DNA of 64,000 bases from NCBI GenBank assembly GCA_036960605.1, contig JBALXI010000015.1:31303-95302 (forward strand), in the 5' to 3' direction. Of the stretch, positions 27,147 to 35,338 are shown one piece after another. Numbering within the stretch: position 1 is the first letter of the stretch; every line of letters starts with the position of its first letter. The translations under genes and the position numbers were made by a program. Source of the DNA: Oleispira sp036960605 (lineage in GTDB: Bacteria > Pseudomonadota > Gammaproteobacteria > Pseudomonadales > Oceanobacteraceae). The notes beneath the pieces were generated by a model. It did no database searches. It saw nothing but the letters and a program-made list of their open reading frames with translations, and was not told the origin of the DNA.

Positions 27147-28085
27147 TTAGAATTTATATTCTAAACCAATACCGTAGTATTCATTACCGGTATCATCACC
27201 AAACTCTTCATCTGTTGCGAAAGCATAGACTTTTGCACCTTTTGCGAGCTTGTAATCTACGCCAAGGCTATAGGTTTTAGCATCATTTTTTGCGATGTCT
27301 GATTCGCCATATTGGGCTTTCAATTTAACATCTGATGTTAGCTTGTAAGCGGCAGAATAAACCCAGCCATCTTTATTATCGCCAGCTTGTTGCTGAGTTT
27401 CCCAAAGGCCACCCAGGGTAATACCAGCAATAGAATATTGACCAACCACTCGAGTCACGTCGATGCCGTTTGCTTCTACGTCAGTATCATAAGCAATCGC
27501 TGCGTAAAACTTATTGCGGGAATAGGTTAATGAGCTAGAAGTTCCATCGTTAATGGTTTCGTCTTCAGATGCAATGTGAGCAACAGTAGCAACTAAGCCA
27601 GCCATCTTTGGCGTATTATATTGAACAGAGTTAGCTTCACGATTATCACTTTTAGTAATAACGCTTTTGATATCACCTTCAAGGTCATTGAAAAGGTCAA
27701 TTTTCTTTTGTGCTTTTTTCAATGGCGTATCGAAGGTACCGACAATCACTTTACCAAAGCCACCTTTAATGCCAGCGAAGATATTACGCTGACTGAAGGT
27801 TTGGCCTTCATCATTATTCTTGCTGTTATCGCCATCATCAACCGCTGTCTGATACTCAGCTTTATAGATACCTTGTAAACCGTGCTTAAGATCAATTTTA
27901 CCCTTAACACCCAAGCGAGAAGCGTTTGAAACGACTTCAGAAATGCTTGCATTGCCTTCTTGAGTATTCTGAACAGAGACATTGATCTTGCCATAAAATT
28001 TAGGCAGCTCAATTTCTACTGTATCGGCGTTAGCGAAAGCGGGTAATACGGCTGCGATAGCTAATGATAGGGCTGTTTTTTTCAT
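27147..28085 (-). CDS. Phosphate-regulated outer-membrane porin (general porin family)
   Basis: 312 residues; start ATG 28085 gives a clean signal peptide MKKTALSLAIAAVLPAFANA (a GTG at 28097 would add four residues). Barrel strands follow: FYGKINVSVQN, SRLGVKGKIDL, LQGIYKAEYQT, RNIFAGIKGGFGKVIVGTFDTPLK, ending with the outer-membrane signal YYGIGLEYKF (terminal Phe). Gly-rich turn FGKVIVGTFDTP is the general porin loop-3 landmark. Two lines argue for phosphate uptake: it lies between phoBR and pst-phoU, and four PhoB half-sites are upstream. It could be a PhoE-type anion channel, though selectivity is not shown by sequence. Monocistronic between two terminators. Confidence 0.9.
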   Translation of the reverse strand: MKKTALSLAIAAVLPAFANADTVEIELPKFYGKINVSVQNTQEGNASISEVVSNASRLGVKGKIDLKHGLQGIYKAEYQTAVDDGDNSKNNDEGQTFSQRNIFAGIKGGFGKVIVGTFDTPLKKAQKKIDLFNDLEGDIKSVITKSDNREANSVQYNTPKMAGLVATVAHIASEDETINDGTSSSLTYSRNKFYAAIAYDTDVEANGIDVTRVVGQYSIAGITLGGLWETQQQAGDNKDGWVYSAAYKLTSDVKLKAQYGESDIAKNDAKTYSLGVDYKLAKGAKVYAFATDEEFGDDTGNEYYGIGLEYKF

Positions 28086-28163
28086 AATCAATTCCACTTA
28101 ATTGTATCAATATTAAAGCTGCTAATCACAAAGAGCGGCTTAGGCATCATGTTTTTTAAATTC

Positions 28164-28203
28164 GTGACAATTATGTTTCATCAATGTTACAGAAATATGA
28201 CGA
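28164..28203 (-). promoter_or_regulatory. Four PhoB half-sites upstream of the porin
   Basis: On the minus strand TCGTCAT, CTGTAAC, ATGAAAC and TTGTCAC occur at exact 11-bp intervals, i.e. two back-to-back Pho boxes about 80-120 bases before the porin start. They resemble the array before pstS, which shares the CTGTAAC unit followed by ATTG. Confidence 0.68.
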
Positions 28204-28339
28204 TGTGACGGTAATATTTCAGTTTAATGAATATTGTATGAAATCTTAATTATCCATTGGTATCTGTGAGCTTATATATTAAGTCTAGTCGACAATAGAT
28301 CAATGTCTTCTGAAGCCCATGAATTAAGGAGGGAGGCAT

Positions 28340-28364
28340 AAAAAAGCCCACGTTAAGTGGGCTT
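28340..28364 (-). terminator. Terminator of the pst-phoU operon
   Basis: AAGCCCAC (28344-28351) and GTGGGCTT (28357-28364) form an 8-bp stem with a 5-base loop; on the minus strand it is followed by a run of T (28340-28345 as A on plus). It ends the phoU transcript. Confidence 0.85.
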
Positions 28365-28390
28365 ATTTTAATGGCAGATCAAGTATTCAA

Positions 28391-29113
28391 TTAAGAATCT
28401 CCTTGAGCCTGCTCTTCCATCTCAGATAGAGAGCTATGACGCACATCAGCGCCACTCACTAAATAAATGACCTGTTCACTGATATTACGAGCATGGTCAC
28501 CGATACGTTCGATGGCACGTAAAATCCATAAAATGTTGATCGCTTGCCCAATAGAGCGAGGATCTTCCATCATATAGGTGATTAGCTCACGAATAGCAGA
28601 AGCGTATTGTTCATCGACCATTTTATCGTTACGCACAACTTCAATAGCGCCTTCGATATCATGACGAGCAAAAGCATCCAAAGCATCAGAAATCATTTTC
28701 ACTACTGCGGTGCCCATATGGCGTATCGCTTGATGGCAGATTTTAGAACTGGCTTGATTGCTGTTCGCGACTTCTAAAGCATGTATCGCAATTTTAGCGG
28801 CTTCGTCGCCCATGCGTTCTAAATCACGCACAACACGGGAAACGGCCAATACCATGCGTAAATCAGACGCGGCTGGCTGTCGACGTACAAGAATGTGAGT
28901 ACATTCTTGGTCTATGTCTAGCTCCATTTGATCAACGTCATCTTCACGCTGAATTATTTTATCTGCCGAGCTGGTATCACCACTGCAGATTGCGTCAATC
29001 GCATCAGCAACTTGACGCTGTACTAGGCCGCCCATCGCCAACATTTGATTACGAATAGCTTCTAAATCTGCATTAAACTGCTGCGAGATGTGCTGGTTAA
29101 AGTTCATATCCAT
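28391..29113 (-). CDS. phoU: Phosphate signalling protein PhoU
   Basis: 240 residues, two three-helix PhoU repeats: DLEAIRNQMLAMGGLVQRQVADAI in the first and the second around RHDIEGAIEVVRNDKMVDEQY. Metal-site acids in E/DxxxD patterns (EDDVDQMELDID; DKMVDEQY) are visible. AAGGAG precedes the ATG at 29113. PhoU links the PstSCAB transporter to PhoR and shuts off the Pho response at high phosphate. Last gene of the pst operon, 25 bp after pstB; it is followed by a terminator. Confidence 0.96.
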   Translation of the reverse strand: MDMNFNQHISQQFNADLEAIRNQMLAMGGLVQRQVADAIDAICSGDTSSADKIIQREDDVDQMELDIDQECTHILVRRQPAASDLRMVLAVSRVVRDLERMGDEAAKIAIHALEVANSNQASSKICHQAIRHMGTAVVKMISDALDAFARHDIEGAIEVVRNDKMVDEQYASAIRELITYMMEDPRSIGQAINILWILRAIERIGDHARNISEQVIYLVSGADVRHSSLSEMEEQAQGDS

Positions 29114-29138
29114 TGTTCTTCTCCTTATTTATTAGGGG

Positions 29139-29954
29139 CTATCCGAAACGGCCAGTAATATAAGCTTCAGTCAACTCGTGTTGTGGGGTTGTGAAAACTT
29201 GATTGGTTGGGTTCACTTCGATCAATTGACCCAGGTGGAAGTAAGCAGTACGTTGTGAAACACGCGCGGCTTGCTGCATTGAGTGCGTAACGATGGCAAT
29301 CGTATACTTCTCGCGTAGCTCATCGATTAACTCTTCGATCTTCGCCGTTGCAATTGGATCCAATGCTGAACAAGGCTCATCCATCAAGATCACTTCAGGA
29401 TCAACCGCGATCGTACGCGCAATACAAAGACGCTGCTGCTGACCACCGGAAAGACCGGTACCGGGAGCATGTAAACGATCTTTTACTTCGTTCCATAAGC
29501 CAGCACGCTTTAAGCTTTTCTCAACGATTTCATCCAGCTCTACACGCGTTTGGGCTAAGCCGTGAATACGCGGGCCATAAGCGACGTTATCGTAGATAGA
29601 CTTAGGGAATGGGTTAGGCTTTTGAAATACCATGCCCACTCGTGCACGCAAAGGTACTGTATCAACCTTTGCGTCATAGATGTTTTCGTTGTCGAGTAAA
29701 ATTTCACCGGTAATCTTACAGATGTCGATGGTATCGTTCATGCGATTCAAGGTGCGTAAGAAGGTCGACTTACCACAACCAGAAGGTCCGATTAAGGCGA
29801 TCACTTCGTTAGCGCCGATGTCTAAGTTAACATCAAAGATCGCTTGCTTGTCGCCGTAAAAAACATCGACGTTACGCGCTGAAAGTTTCGCTTTCGAGCT
29901 AAACGGGATACCCGTCGTTGTGTGGTTTTCAATAAGTTGCATGCTTGTGCTCAT
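29139..29954 (-). CDS. pstB: Phosphate ABC transporter ATP-binding protein PstB
   Basis: About 271 residues from ATG 29954 (TTG 29960 would add two). Walker A GPSGCGKST, Q-loop VFQKPNPFPKSIYDNVAYGPR (PstB-type KPNPFP), signature LSGGQQQRLCIARTIAV, Walker B VILMDEPCSALDPIAT and H-loop VTHSMQQAARVSQ. The sequence is highly PstB-like. It drives phosphate uptake with PstA/PstC and signals to PhoU/PhoR. It lies 116 bp from pstA, an unusually long gap within the operon that contains a long AT hairpin. Confidence 0.96.
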   Translation of the reverse strand: MSTSMQLIENHTTTGIPFSSKAKLSARNVDVFYGDKQAIFDVNLDIGANEVIALIGPSGCGKSTFLRTLNRMNDTIDICKITGEILLDNENIYDAKVDTVPLRARVGMVFQKPNPFPKSIYDNVAYGPRIHGLAQTRVELDEIVEKSLKRAGLWNEVKDRLHAPGTGLSGGQQQRLCIARTIAVDPEVILMDEPCSALDPIATAKIEELIDELREKYTIAIVTHSMQQAARVSQRTAYFHLGQLIEVNPTNQVFTTPQHELTEAYITGRFG

Positions 29955-30026
29955 GTTCAATTCTCGCTTTCAATTCTTTCTTTTTAGTACGATATTTCAG
30001 TGCATCATTCAGGTCAGGCTGTTGCG

Positions 30027-30063
30027 CTATCTATTCAAATAGTCTTTTTATTTAAATAGATAG
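30027..30063 (-). other. AT-rich hairpin between pstA and pstB
   Basis: CTATCTATTCAAAT (30027-30040) and ATTTAAATAGATAG (30050-30063) pair over 14 bp with one mismatch around a 9-base loop. Without GC and with no clean T-run it is a poor terminator; it may be an RNA processing or stability element in the pst mRNA. Confidence 0.5.
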
Positions 30064-30070
30064 GATCAGG

Positions 30071-31375
30071 CTACCAGCGACGCTCTAAGCGACGACGTAA
30101 AATGACGGCTGTGGTATTCATCAGCACTAAGAATGACAATAAAACTAAGATGGCGCCGGACGTGCGTTCTAAGAAAGCGCGCTCAGGGCTATCAGACCAT
30201 AAGAAAATCTGTACCGGTAACACCGTTGAAGGATCATTAATAAATCCAGGCACATCCACCACGAAGGCGACCATACCAATCATTAATAGCGGTGCGGTTT
30301 CACCTAACGCTTGTGCCATCCCCAAAATAGTACCGGTAAGCATACCCGGCATCGCCAGCGGTAATACGTGATGAAAAACTACTTGGTTTTTCGATGCGCC
30401 TAAGCCATAAGCCGCTTCACGAATTGACGGTGGTACGGCTTTAATCGCGGCACGAGCCGAGATAATAATGGTTGGTAGCGTCATTAAGGTTAACACCAAG
30501 CCGCCCAATAAAGGCGTGGAGCGGGCGACACCAAAAATATTAATGAAAATCGCCATCCCTAATAAACCAAAGATGATCGAAGGGACTGCGGCCAAGTTAT
30601 TAATATTAATCTCGACGATTTCCGTCATGCGGTTACGCGGGGCGAACTCTTCTAAATAGATCGCCGCAGAAACACCAATTGGAAAGGATAATAGCAGCGT
30701 TACCATCAAGGTTAATAATGTCCCTTTAATCGCCCCGTGAATACCGGCAAGTTCCGGTTCACGTGAATCACCGTTGGTGAAGAACAGGGTATTGAAGTGG
30801 CTATCCAATCTTTCTGTTTCAATCCAAGTATTCAACCAACCTAATTGCTGCTCTGAAAGGCGGTTGTTCATTTCATCTTTTGCTAGATCTTGATCGTGCT
30901 TAAACCATTGGTCTACATCATCGTCCATTAATAGCTCGATGCTGATCGTAGTATTAATCAAGGTTGGATTAGCGAGTAGCAAATCTTGTAATTGCCAAGC
31001 GGCACCTGGGCTAATTAGCTTAAACAGTTCGCGCTTTGCTTTTCGGCCTTTAGGTTTAAGGCTTTTGGCGAAATGACGTTTTATTAAACCTTCGAAGTTA
31101 GCAAAGCGAATTTCATCAGCACTGCTGTCTTTAGTGAGATCTAAATAATCACTGTCTAATAGGATCTCGGTCGCTAAGCTCGTTTGTTGAAATACAGAGG
31201 CGCCTTTACTGGCAATATCGGTAAATAACACCACTAGGCATAACATACCGAAGAAAACAGACGCCATACCGTATAGGCGGAAACGCGTTTCTGCAGCACG
31301 GCGGCGAGCTAAACTTTTCTCAACCTTTTGACGGGTCGTTAAGGTATTGGTAGTCATATTTTTAGAATCAATCAT
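30071..31375 (-). CDS. pstA: Phosphate ABC transporter permease PstA (long form)
   Basis: 434 residues, longer than the roughly 280-300 of E. coli PstA because of a periplasmic insertion between TM1 (about 38-58) and the permease core (about 215-430). The core has SFPIGVSAAIYLEEFAP, the EAA loop IREAAYGLGASKNQVVFHHVLPLAMPG and the terminal LERRW. ATG 31375 overlaps the pstC stop by 8 bp. Inner-membrane permease for phosphate with PstC. The extension is seen in other Oceanospirillales/Pseudomonas; its role is not known to me. Confidence 0.94.
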   Translation of the reverse strand: MIDSKNMTTNTLTTRQKVEKSLARRRAAETRFRLYGMASVFFGMLCLVVLFTDIASKGASVFQQTSLATEILLDSDYLDLTKDSSADEIRFANFEGLIKRHFAKSLKPKGRKAKRELFKLISPGAAWQLQDLLLANPTLINTTISIELLMDDDVDQWFKHDQDLAKDEMNNRLSEQQLGWLNTWIETERLDSHFNTLFFTNGDSREPELAGIHGAIKGTLLTLMVTLLLSFPIGVSAAIYLEEFAPRNRMTEIVEININNLAAVPSIIFGLLGMAIFINIFGVARSTPLLGGLVLTLMTLPTIIISARAAIKAVPPSIREAAYGLGASKNQVVFHHVLPLAMPGMLTGTILGMAQALGETAPLLMIGMVAFVVDVPGFINDPSTVLPVQIFLWSDSPERAFLERTSGAILVLLSFLVLMNTTAVILRRRLERRW

Positions 31376-32741
31376 ATTGCTCTCGATATTTCTGTACGAT
31401 CTTCAAAGCAACGAAGTTCAATATTAGCGTGGACAAGAAGAGCACTAGGCCTAAAGCAAATGCGGCTAAGGTCTTAGGAGAGTCAAACTCTTGGTCTCCG
31501 ACTAGTAAGGTTACAATTTGAACCGTTACTGTAGTCACACTATCTAGAGGGTTAGCGGTTAGGTTTGCTGCTAAGCCTGCCGCCATGGCAACAATCATCG
31601 TCTCACCAATCGCACGAGAAACCGCGAGCATGACTGCACCTACAATACCGGGTAACGCGGCGGGAATAACAACCTGACGAATGGTTTCGTTTTTGGTCGC
31701 ACCAAGGCCATAACTACCATCGCGTAGCGATTGTGGCACGGCGTTGATCACATCATCGGATAAAGAGGATACGAAAGGAATAATCATCACGCCCATCACA
31801 AGGCCTGCGGCTAAGGCGCTTTCGGAAGAAACTTCTAAGCCTAAGTCAGTTCCTAATACACGTATAAAGGGGGCAACGGTTAAGGCGGCAAAGAAACCAT
31901 AAACAACGGTTGGAATACCGGCCAAAACTTCTAATGCGGGTTTTGCGTATTGGCGTACATTGTCAGAAGCGTATTCCGATAAGTAAATGGCGGCCATTAA
32001 ACCGATCGGTATAGCAATCGTCATCGCAATGGATGAAATTAATAACGTACCGAGAAATAAAGGCACCGCACCAAAACTACCGGAAGAACCTGATTGGTCC
32101 GCGCGTAAGGCAACCTGGGGTGACCACGTCGTGCCAAATAAGAATTCTAACGGATTAACTTGTTGGAAAAACATCCAAGCTTCAAAGACCACACTGGCTA
32201 AAATGCCGACGGTGGTTAATACCGCGATACCCGAACTCGAAAGCAATAGGATATTAACAATATTCTCCATCTCCGTACGCGCGCGTAATTCGGGCTTGAT
32301 ACGACGGTAAGTGATGCCAAAGCAAACCAAGCATAAACTTAAGGCGATGCCTGAATTCAATATTAACGTGCGATCGTTTAATGCGGCTAGATGGTTAACA
32401 GCAGGCATTAAGCTGGCATCAGGTGCTAGGCCAGAACCCGCGGCAAGGTTATACACCTTACTGATGGCCAGCTGAATTTGGGCAGGGTCAGCGGCTTGAA
32501 TAGCAGCCGGTAATTGTGCAACCAATAAATGATTGATGACTGGGCCTTCTAATAAATGCCAAGACAGCAATAAAATTAATGCGGGAACACCGGTCCATAG
32601 GGCCATTAATGTGCCGTAGTGATCGGGCAAGGAATGCATTCGCAGTCCTTGGTTGGATATTGTTCGAGCACGGTTGCGACCTAAGAAATAGGCACCTCCG
32701 AGAACAATAATTACGATGATGAGCAGGCTACTAAAGTTCAT
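31368..32741 (-). CDS. pstC: Phosphate ABC transporter permease PstC (long form)
   Basis: 457 residues with TM near the start (SLLIIVIIVLGGAYFL), a second TM (about 42-62, LMALWTGVPALILLLSW), a periplasmic segment, and the permease core beginning near residue 145, with PIGLMAAIYLSEYASD and EAA-loop SLRDGSYGLGATKNETIRQVVIPAALPG. Longer than E. coli PstC (about 320) for the same reason as PstA. The final residues overlap pstA. A terminator-like hairpin lies between pstS and this gene, which would lower its expression relative to PstS. Confidence 0.94.
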   Translation of the reverse strand: MNFSSLLIIVIIVLGGAYFLGRNRARTISNQGLRMHSLPDHYGTLMALWTGVPALILLLSWHLLEGPVINHLLVAQLPAAIQAADPAQIQLAISKVYNLAAGSGLAPDASLMPAVNHLAALNDRTLILNSGIALSLCLVCFGITYRRIKPELRARTEMENIVNILLLSSSGIAVLTTVGILASVVFEAWMFFQQVNPLEFLFGTTWSPQVALRADQSGSSGSFGAVPLFLGTLLISSIAMTIAIPIGLMAAIYLSEYASDNVRQYAKPALEVLAGIPTVVYGFFAALTVAPFIRVLGTDLGLEVSSESALAAGLVMGVMIIPFVSSLSDDVINAVPQSLRDGSYGLGATKNETIRQVVIPAALPGIVGAVMLAVSRAIGETMIVAMAAGLAANLTANPLDSVTTVTVQIVTLLVGDQEFDSPKTLAAFALGLVLFLSTLILNFVALKIVQKYREQYD

Positions 32742-32812
32742 GTCTTGTTTCTTTACCGTCGTGTTAGTTTCAGTAGTTTACGATGCTGTAATTTACGTTT
32801 CTTTTGAATACG

Positions 32813-32867
32813 AAAAAGCCGAGAGCTATTCTTTCACTTTATTTAGAGAGTGAGAATAGGCCCCGGC
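32813..32867 (-). terminator. Attenuator hairpin between pstS and pstC
   Basis: On the minus strand an imperfect stem (GCCG with CGGC outside; CTATTCT inside) is followed by TTTTT (A-run at 32813-32817 on plus). It sits 25 bases after the pstS stop and 72 before pstC. Probably a partial terminator making PstS more abundant than the permease, as in many binding-protein operons. Confidence 0.7.
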
Positions 32868-32891
32868 GATTGGTATTGCGTCTAACTAAAC

Positions 32892-33935
32892 TTACTTTTT
32901 AGTCAAGGGTGTTAAATTCTTTACTGTGCTTAGTACGCTAGCACGTTCTTCGTCCGTCATTGGGATCATACCTTTCTCAGCTAGGTAGCCGTATTCGCCC
33001 ATTGCTTTCTCTGAAGTAAACTCAGCTAAGTACTCTTCGATACCTGGGATAACACCAATGTGAGCCTTCTTAACATAAAAGAATAAAGAACGGCTTACTG
33101 GATAATCACCTTCAGCAATCGCATCGAAGGTCGGCAGTTTACCATCAATAATGGAACCTTGAACCTTATCAGAATTTTGCTCTAAAAAGCTGTAACCAAA
33201 TACGCCAAGAGCCGTTGGGTTCGCCACTAGTTTTTGCACGATTAAGTTATCGTTTTCACCGGCTTCTACATAAGCGCCATCTTCACGCACTGCATGACAG
33301 ATTGCTTTGTATTTCTTCTTATCTTGCTTCTTGATGGCCTTGATGAAAGGGAAAGTCTTGCAACCGCCTTCTAGAGCCAGTTCAGCAAATGCATCACGAG
33401 TACCAGACGTTGGTGGTGGCCCTAATACTTCAATTTTAGTGCTTGGGAATGTTGGGTTGACCTCATTCCAAGTCTTGTATGGGTTATCAACCAGTGTTTC
33501 GCTGCCATCTGGGTTAGGGATGTTCTTCGCTAATGCTAGGAAGATTTCACGACGGCTTAAAGAGAACTGCTTAGCCGCTGTAGTATTCGCTAATACGATA
33601 CCGTCATAGCCGACAGTGATTTCGATGATGTCTTTAATGCCGTTCTTGGCGCAAAGATTAATTTCAGAGCTCTTAATTGCACGCGAAGCGTTAGTGATGT
33701 CAGGTGTTGCACTGCCTACACCTGAACAGAACAACTTCAAACCACCGCCAGAACCGGTTGATTCAACCTTAGGCGTCGCAAACTTAGTCGACTTACCGAA
33801 ACGTTCAGCAACCACTGTTGAGAATGGGTAAACCGTAGAAGAACCTACAATGCTGATGTAGTCACGCTGTGCGTTGGCTGACATGCTGATTGCAGAAGCT
33901 GCAAGGGCAGCGCTTAGAGCTAATAATTTTTTCAT
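32892..33935 (-). CDS. pstS: Phosphate-binding protein PstS
   Basis: 347 residues from the third of three consecutive ATGs (33935), which has the best spacing from AGGA. Signal peptide ending ISMSANA; mature YISIVGSSTVYPFSTVVAERF is the phosphate-binding opening, with the ligand Ser of GSST, then STGSGGGLKLFCSG, NASRAI and PPPTSGTRDAFAELAL. Two Cys pairs may form disulfides (LFCSG, NLCAKNG, GCKTFPF, AICHAV). This form, with PSTSGTRDAF-like motif, belongs to the PstS group common in marine gammaproteobacteria. First gene of pstSCAB-phoU, downstream of a large Pho-box array. Confidence 0.95.
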   Translation of the reverse strand: MKKLLALSAALAASAISMSANAQRDYISIVGSSTVYPFSTVVAERFGKSTKFATPKVESTGSGGGLKLFCSGVGSATPDITNASRAIKSSEINLCAKNGIKDIIEITVGYDGIVLANTTAAKQFSLSRREIFLALAKNIPNPDGSETLVDNPYKTWNEVNPTFPSTKIEVLGPPPTSGTRDAFAELALEGGCKTFPFIKAIKKQDKKKYKAICHAVREDGAYVEAGENDNLIVQKLVANPTALGVFGYSFLEQNSDKVQGSIIDGKLPTFDAIAEGDYPVSRSLFFYVKKAHIGVIPGIEEYLAEFTSEKAMGEYGYLAEKGMIPMTDEERASVLSTVKNLTPLTKK

Positions 33936-34034
33936 CATCATTTCCTATCTAATTGTCATTCTTAATTAGACCGTTCTAATTAAGAAGTATTTGGGCGAAT
34001 GCTTATTCAGTGATGAGAAGTATCCATTAGCAAT

Positions 34035-34136
34035 GTTACAGATATATTACAGATTGCAGATTTATTGCATTTGGGTTTCAGATTCATTGCATTCTAATGG
34101 CATTTGGGTTTCATTCTGATTGCATTTAGATGACAG
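34035..34136 (-). promoter_or_regulatory. Array of about ten PhoB half-sites upstream of pstS
   Basis: Read on the minus strand, 7-base units resembling CTGTCAT start every 11 bases from 34136: CTGTCAT, ATGCAAT, ATGAAAC, ATGCCAT, ATGCAAT, CTGAAAC, ATGCAAT, CTGCAAT. After a phase change of 4 bp come CTGTAAT and CTGTAAC. The best Pho box (about 14 of 18 to consensus) is CTGTAATATATCTGTAAC at 34035-34052, about 100 bases before the pstS start. Confidence 0.8.
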
Positions 34137-34321
34137 TAATTGGTCTACAGACCAATGTCTATAGGGATCTGGAGGTGAATAGCGGAGGGAGTGGTAGAAC
34201 GGTGGTCATGTATATTTAATTAATTATTGAAAAGGGTATGGATCCTGCTCTATCACTTATAGATCACAGTCACTAACCAATGTTTGGACACGTTTAATCA
34301 ACGTTTAAACAATGCTTTGAG
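34137..34321. other. Rest of the pstS / glycerate kinase divergent intergenic region
   Basis: The whole gene-free stretch is 33942-34321. Besides the Pho array it holds AT-rich sequence; GTTTAAAC occurs near 34302. I see no open frame with a ribosome site, no hairpin with T-run, and no convincing sigma-70 promoter for the glycerate kinase gene. Confidence 0.5.
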
Positions 34322-34327
34322 GTGTTT

Positions 34328-35338
34328 ATGGGTGCAATACGTGGATTTATCACAAGGAATGGTTTGCCCGATCATTATTTACAGCAGGCTTCAATATGGT
34401 TTGATCCTATCGTAGAAACCATTATTGAGCACCATTTTGGTGCAGTTAAGCCGGGTGATGCCGTAGAAGCTGCTGGCTTAGAAAGTGAAAGCAGAACTCA
34501 AGTCATCGGCATTAATGGCTGTCAGGGCTCTGGTAAGACAACCTTAGCGGATTATCTCTGTACGTCATTGCAAGACAGGGGGTTGCGAGCGGTCGCTATC
34601 TCTATTGATGACTTCTACCTGACACGTAAACAGAGGCAGCAATTGGCAACGGATGTACATCCATTGTTTTCGACTCGTGGCGTTCCGGGAACCCATGACC
34701 TTGAATTAGCGATTGAGACGTTAAACAATTTAGCGTCTCGCCAACATGGCGCAGTGAGGGTGCCTAGATTCAATAAAGCTGAAGATGAGCGCTTACCAGA
34801 AGAAGAGTGGCCCCAAGTCACAACCCCTTTAGACATTATTATTCTAGAAGGTTGGTGTGTGGGCATTACTGCGGAAGCGGAAGAAGCGCTACTCGAACCG
34901 ATTAATGAGCTTGAATCATTAAAAGATCCAGGCGGTGAATGGCGCAACTATATCAATCAGCAATTGGTGACTAATTATCCTGAGTTATGGCAGATAATTG
35001 ATCGCCTCATCATGCTGCAAGCTCCGAGTTTTAGCTGTGTTTATCAATGGCGTTTAGAGCAGGAAGAAAAACTACAGCAACAGATGGCGCTCACTGCCAG
35101 CTCAGAGGTCAATAATAGTCGCATCATGGAGCCGGAAGAACTGCAGCAGTTCATTCAGCACTATGAACGTCTAACACGCCATAGTTTGAAATACCTACCG
35201 CAAAACTGTCAGCACTTATTTCAACTCACGACCAAGCGACAGGTCGTAGCGTATCAAACCCCGAATCCTTTACCTGATGATCCAAGATATGGGCTACATG
35301 AAGTCACCCTTGCAGTAAAAGGCGAATCAACATTATGA
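34328..35338 (+). CDS. D-glycerate 3-kinase-like P-loop kinase
   Basis: 336 residues; ATG 34328 follows GAGG by five bases, while the in-frame GTG 34322 is too close to it. Walker A GINGCQGSGKTT (about 62-72) and DDFYLTRKQR with Asp-rich motif, followed by RGVPGTHD, RFNKAEDERLPEEEW and IILEGWCVG, match the plant/yeast glycerate kinase-like family (GLYK). It should phosphorylate D-glycerate to 3-phosphoglycerate. Overlaps the next gene by four bases (ATGA), so it is part of the glucosylglycerate operon, where it can re-use glycerate released by the phosphorylase. Confidence 0.87.
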   Translation: MGAIRGFITRNGLPDHYLQQASIWFDPIVETIIEHHFGAVKPGDAVEAAGLESESRTQVIGINGCQGSGKTTLADYLCTSLQDRGLRAVAISIDDFYLTRKQRQQLATDVHPLFSTRGVPGTHDLELAIETLNNLASRQHGAVRVPRFNKAEDERLPEEEWPQVTTPLDIIILEGWCVGITAEAEEALLEPINELESLKDPGGEWRNYINQQLVTNYPELWQIIDRLIMLQAPSFSCVYQWRLEQEEKLQQQMALTASSEVNNSRIMEPEELQQFIQHYERLTRHSLKYLPQNCQHLFQLTTKRQVVAYQTPNPLPDDPRYGLHEVTLAVKGESTL

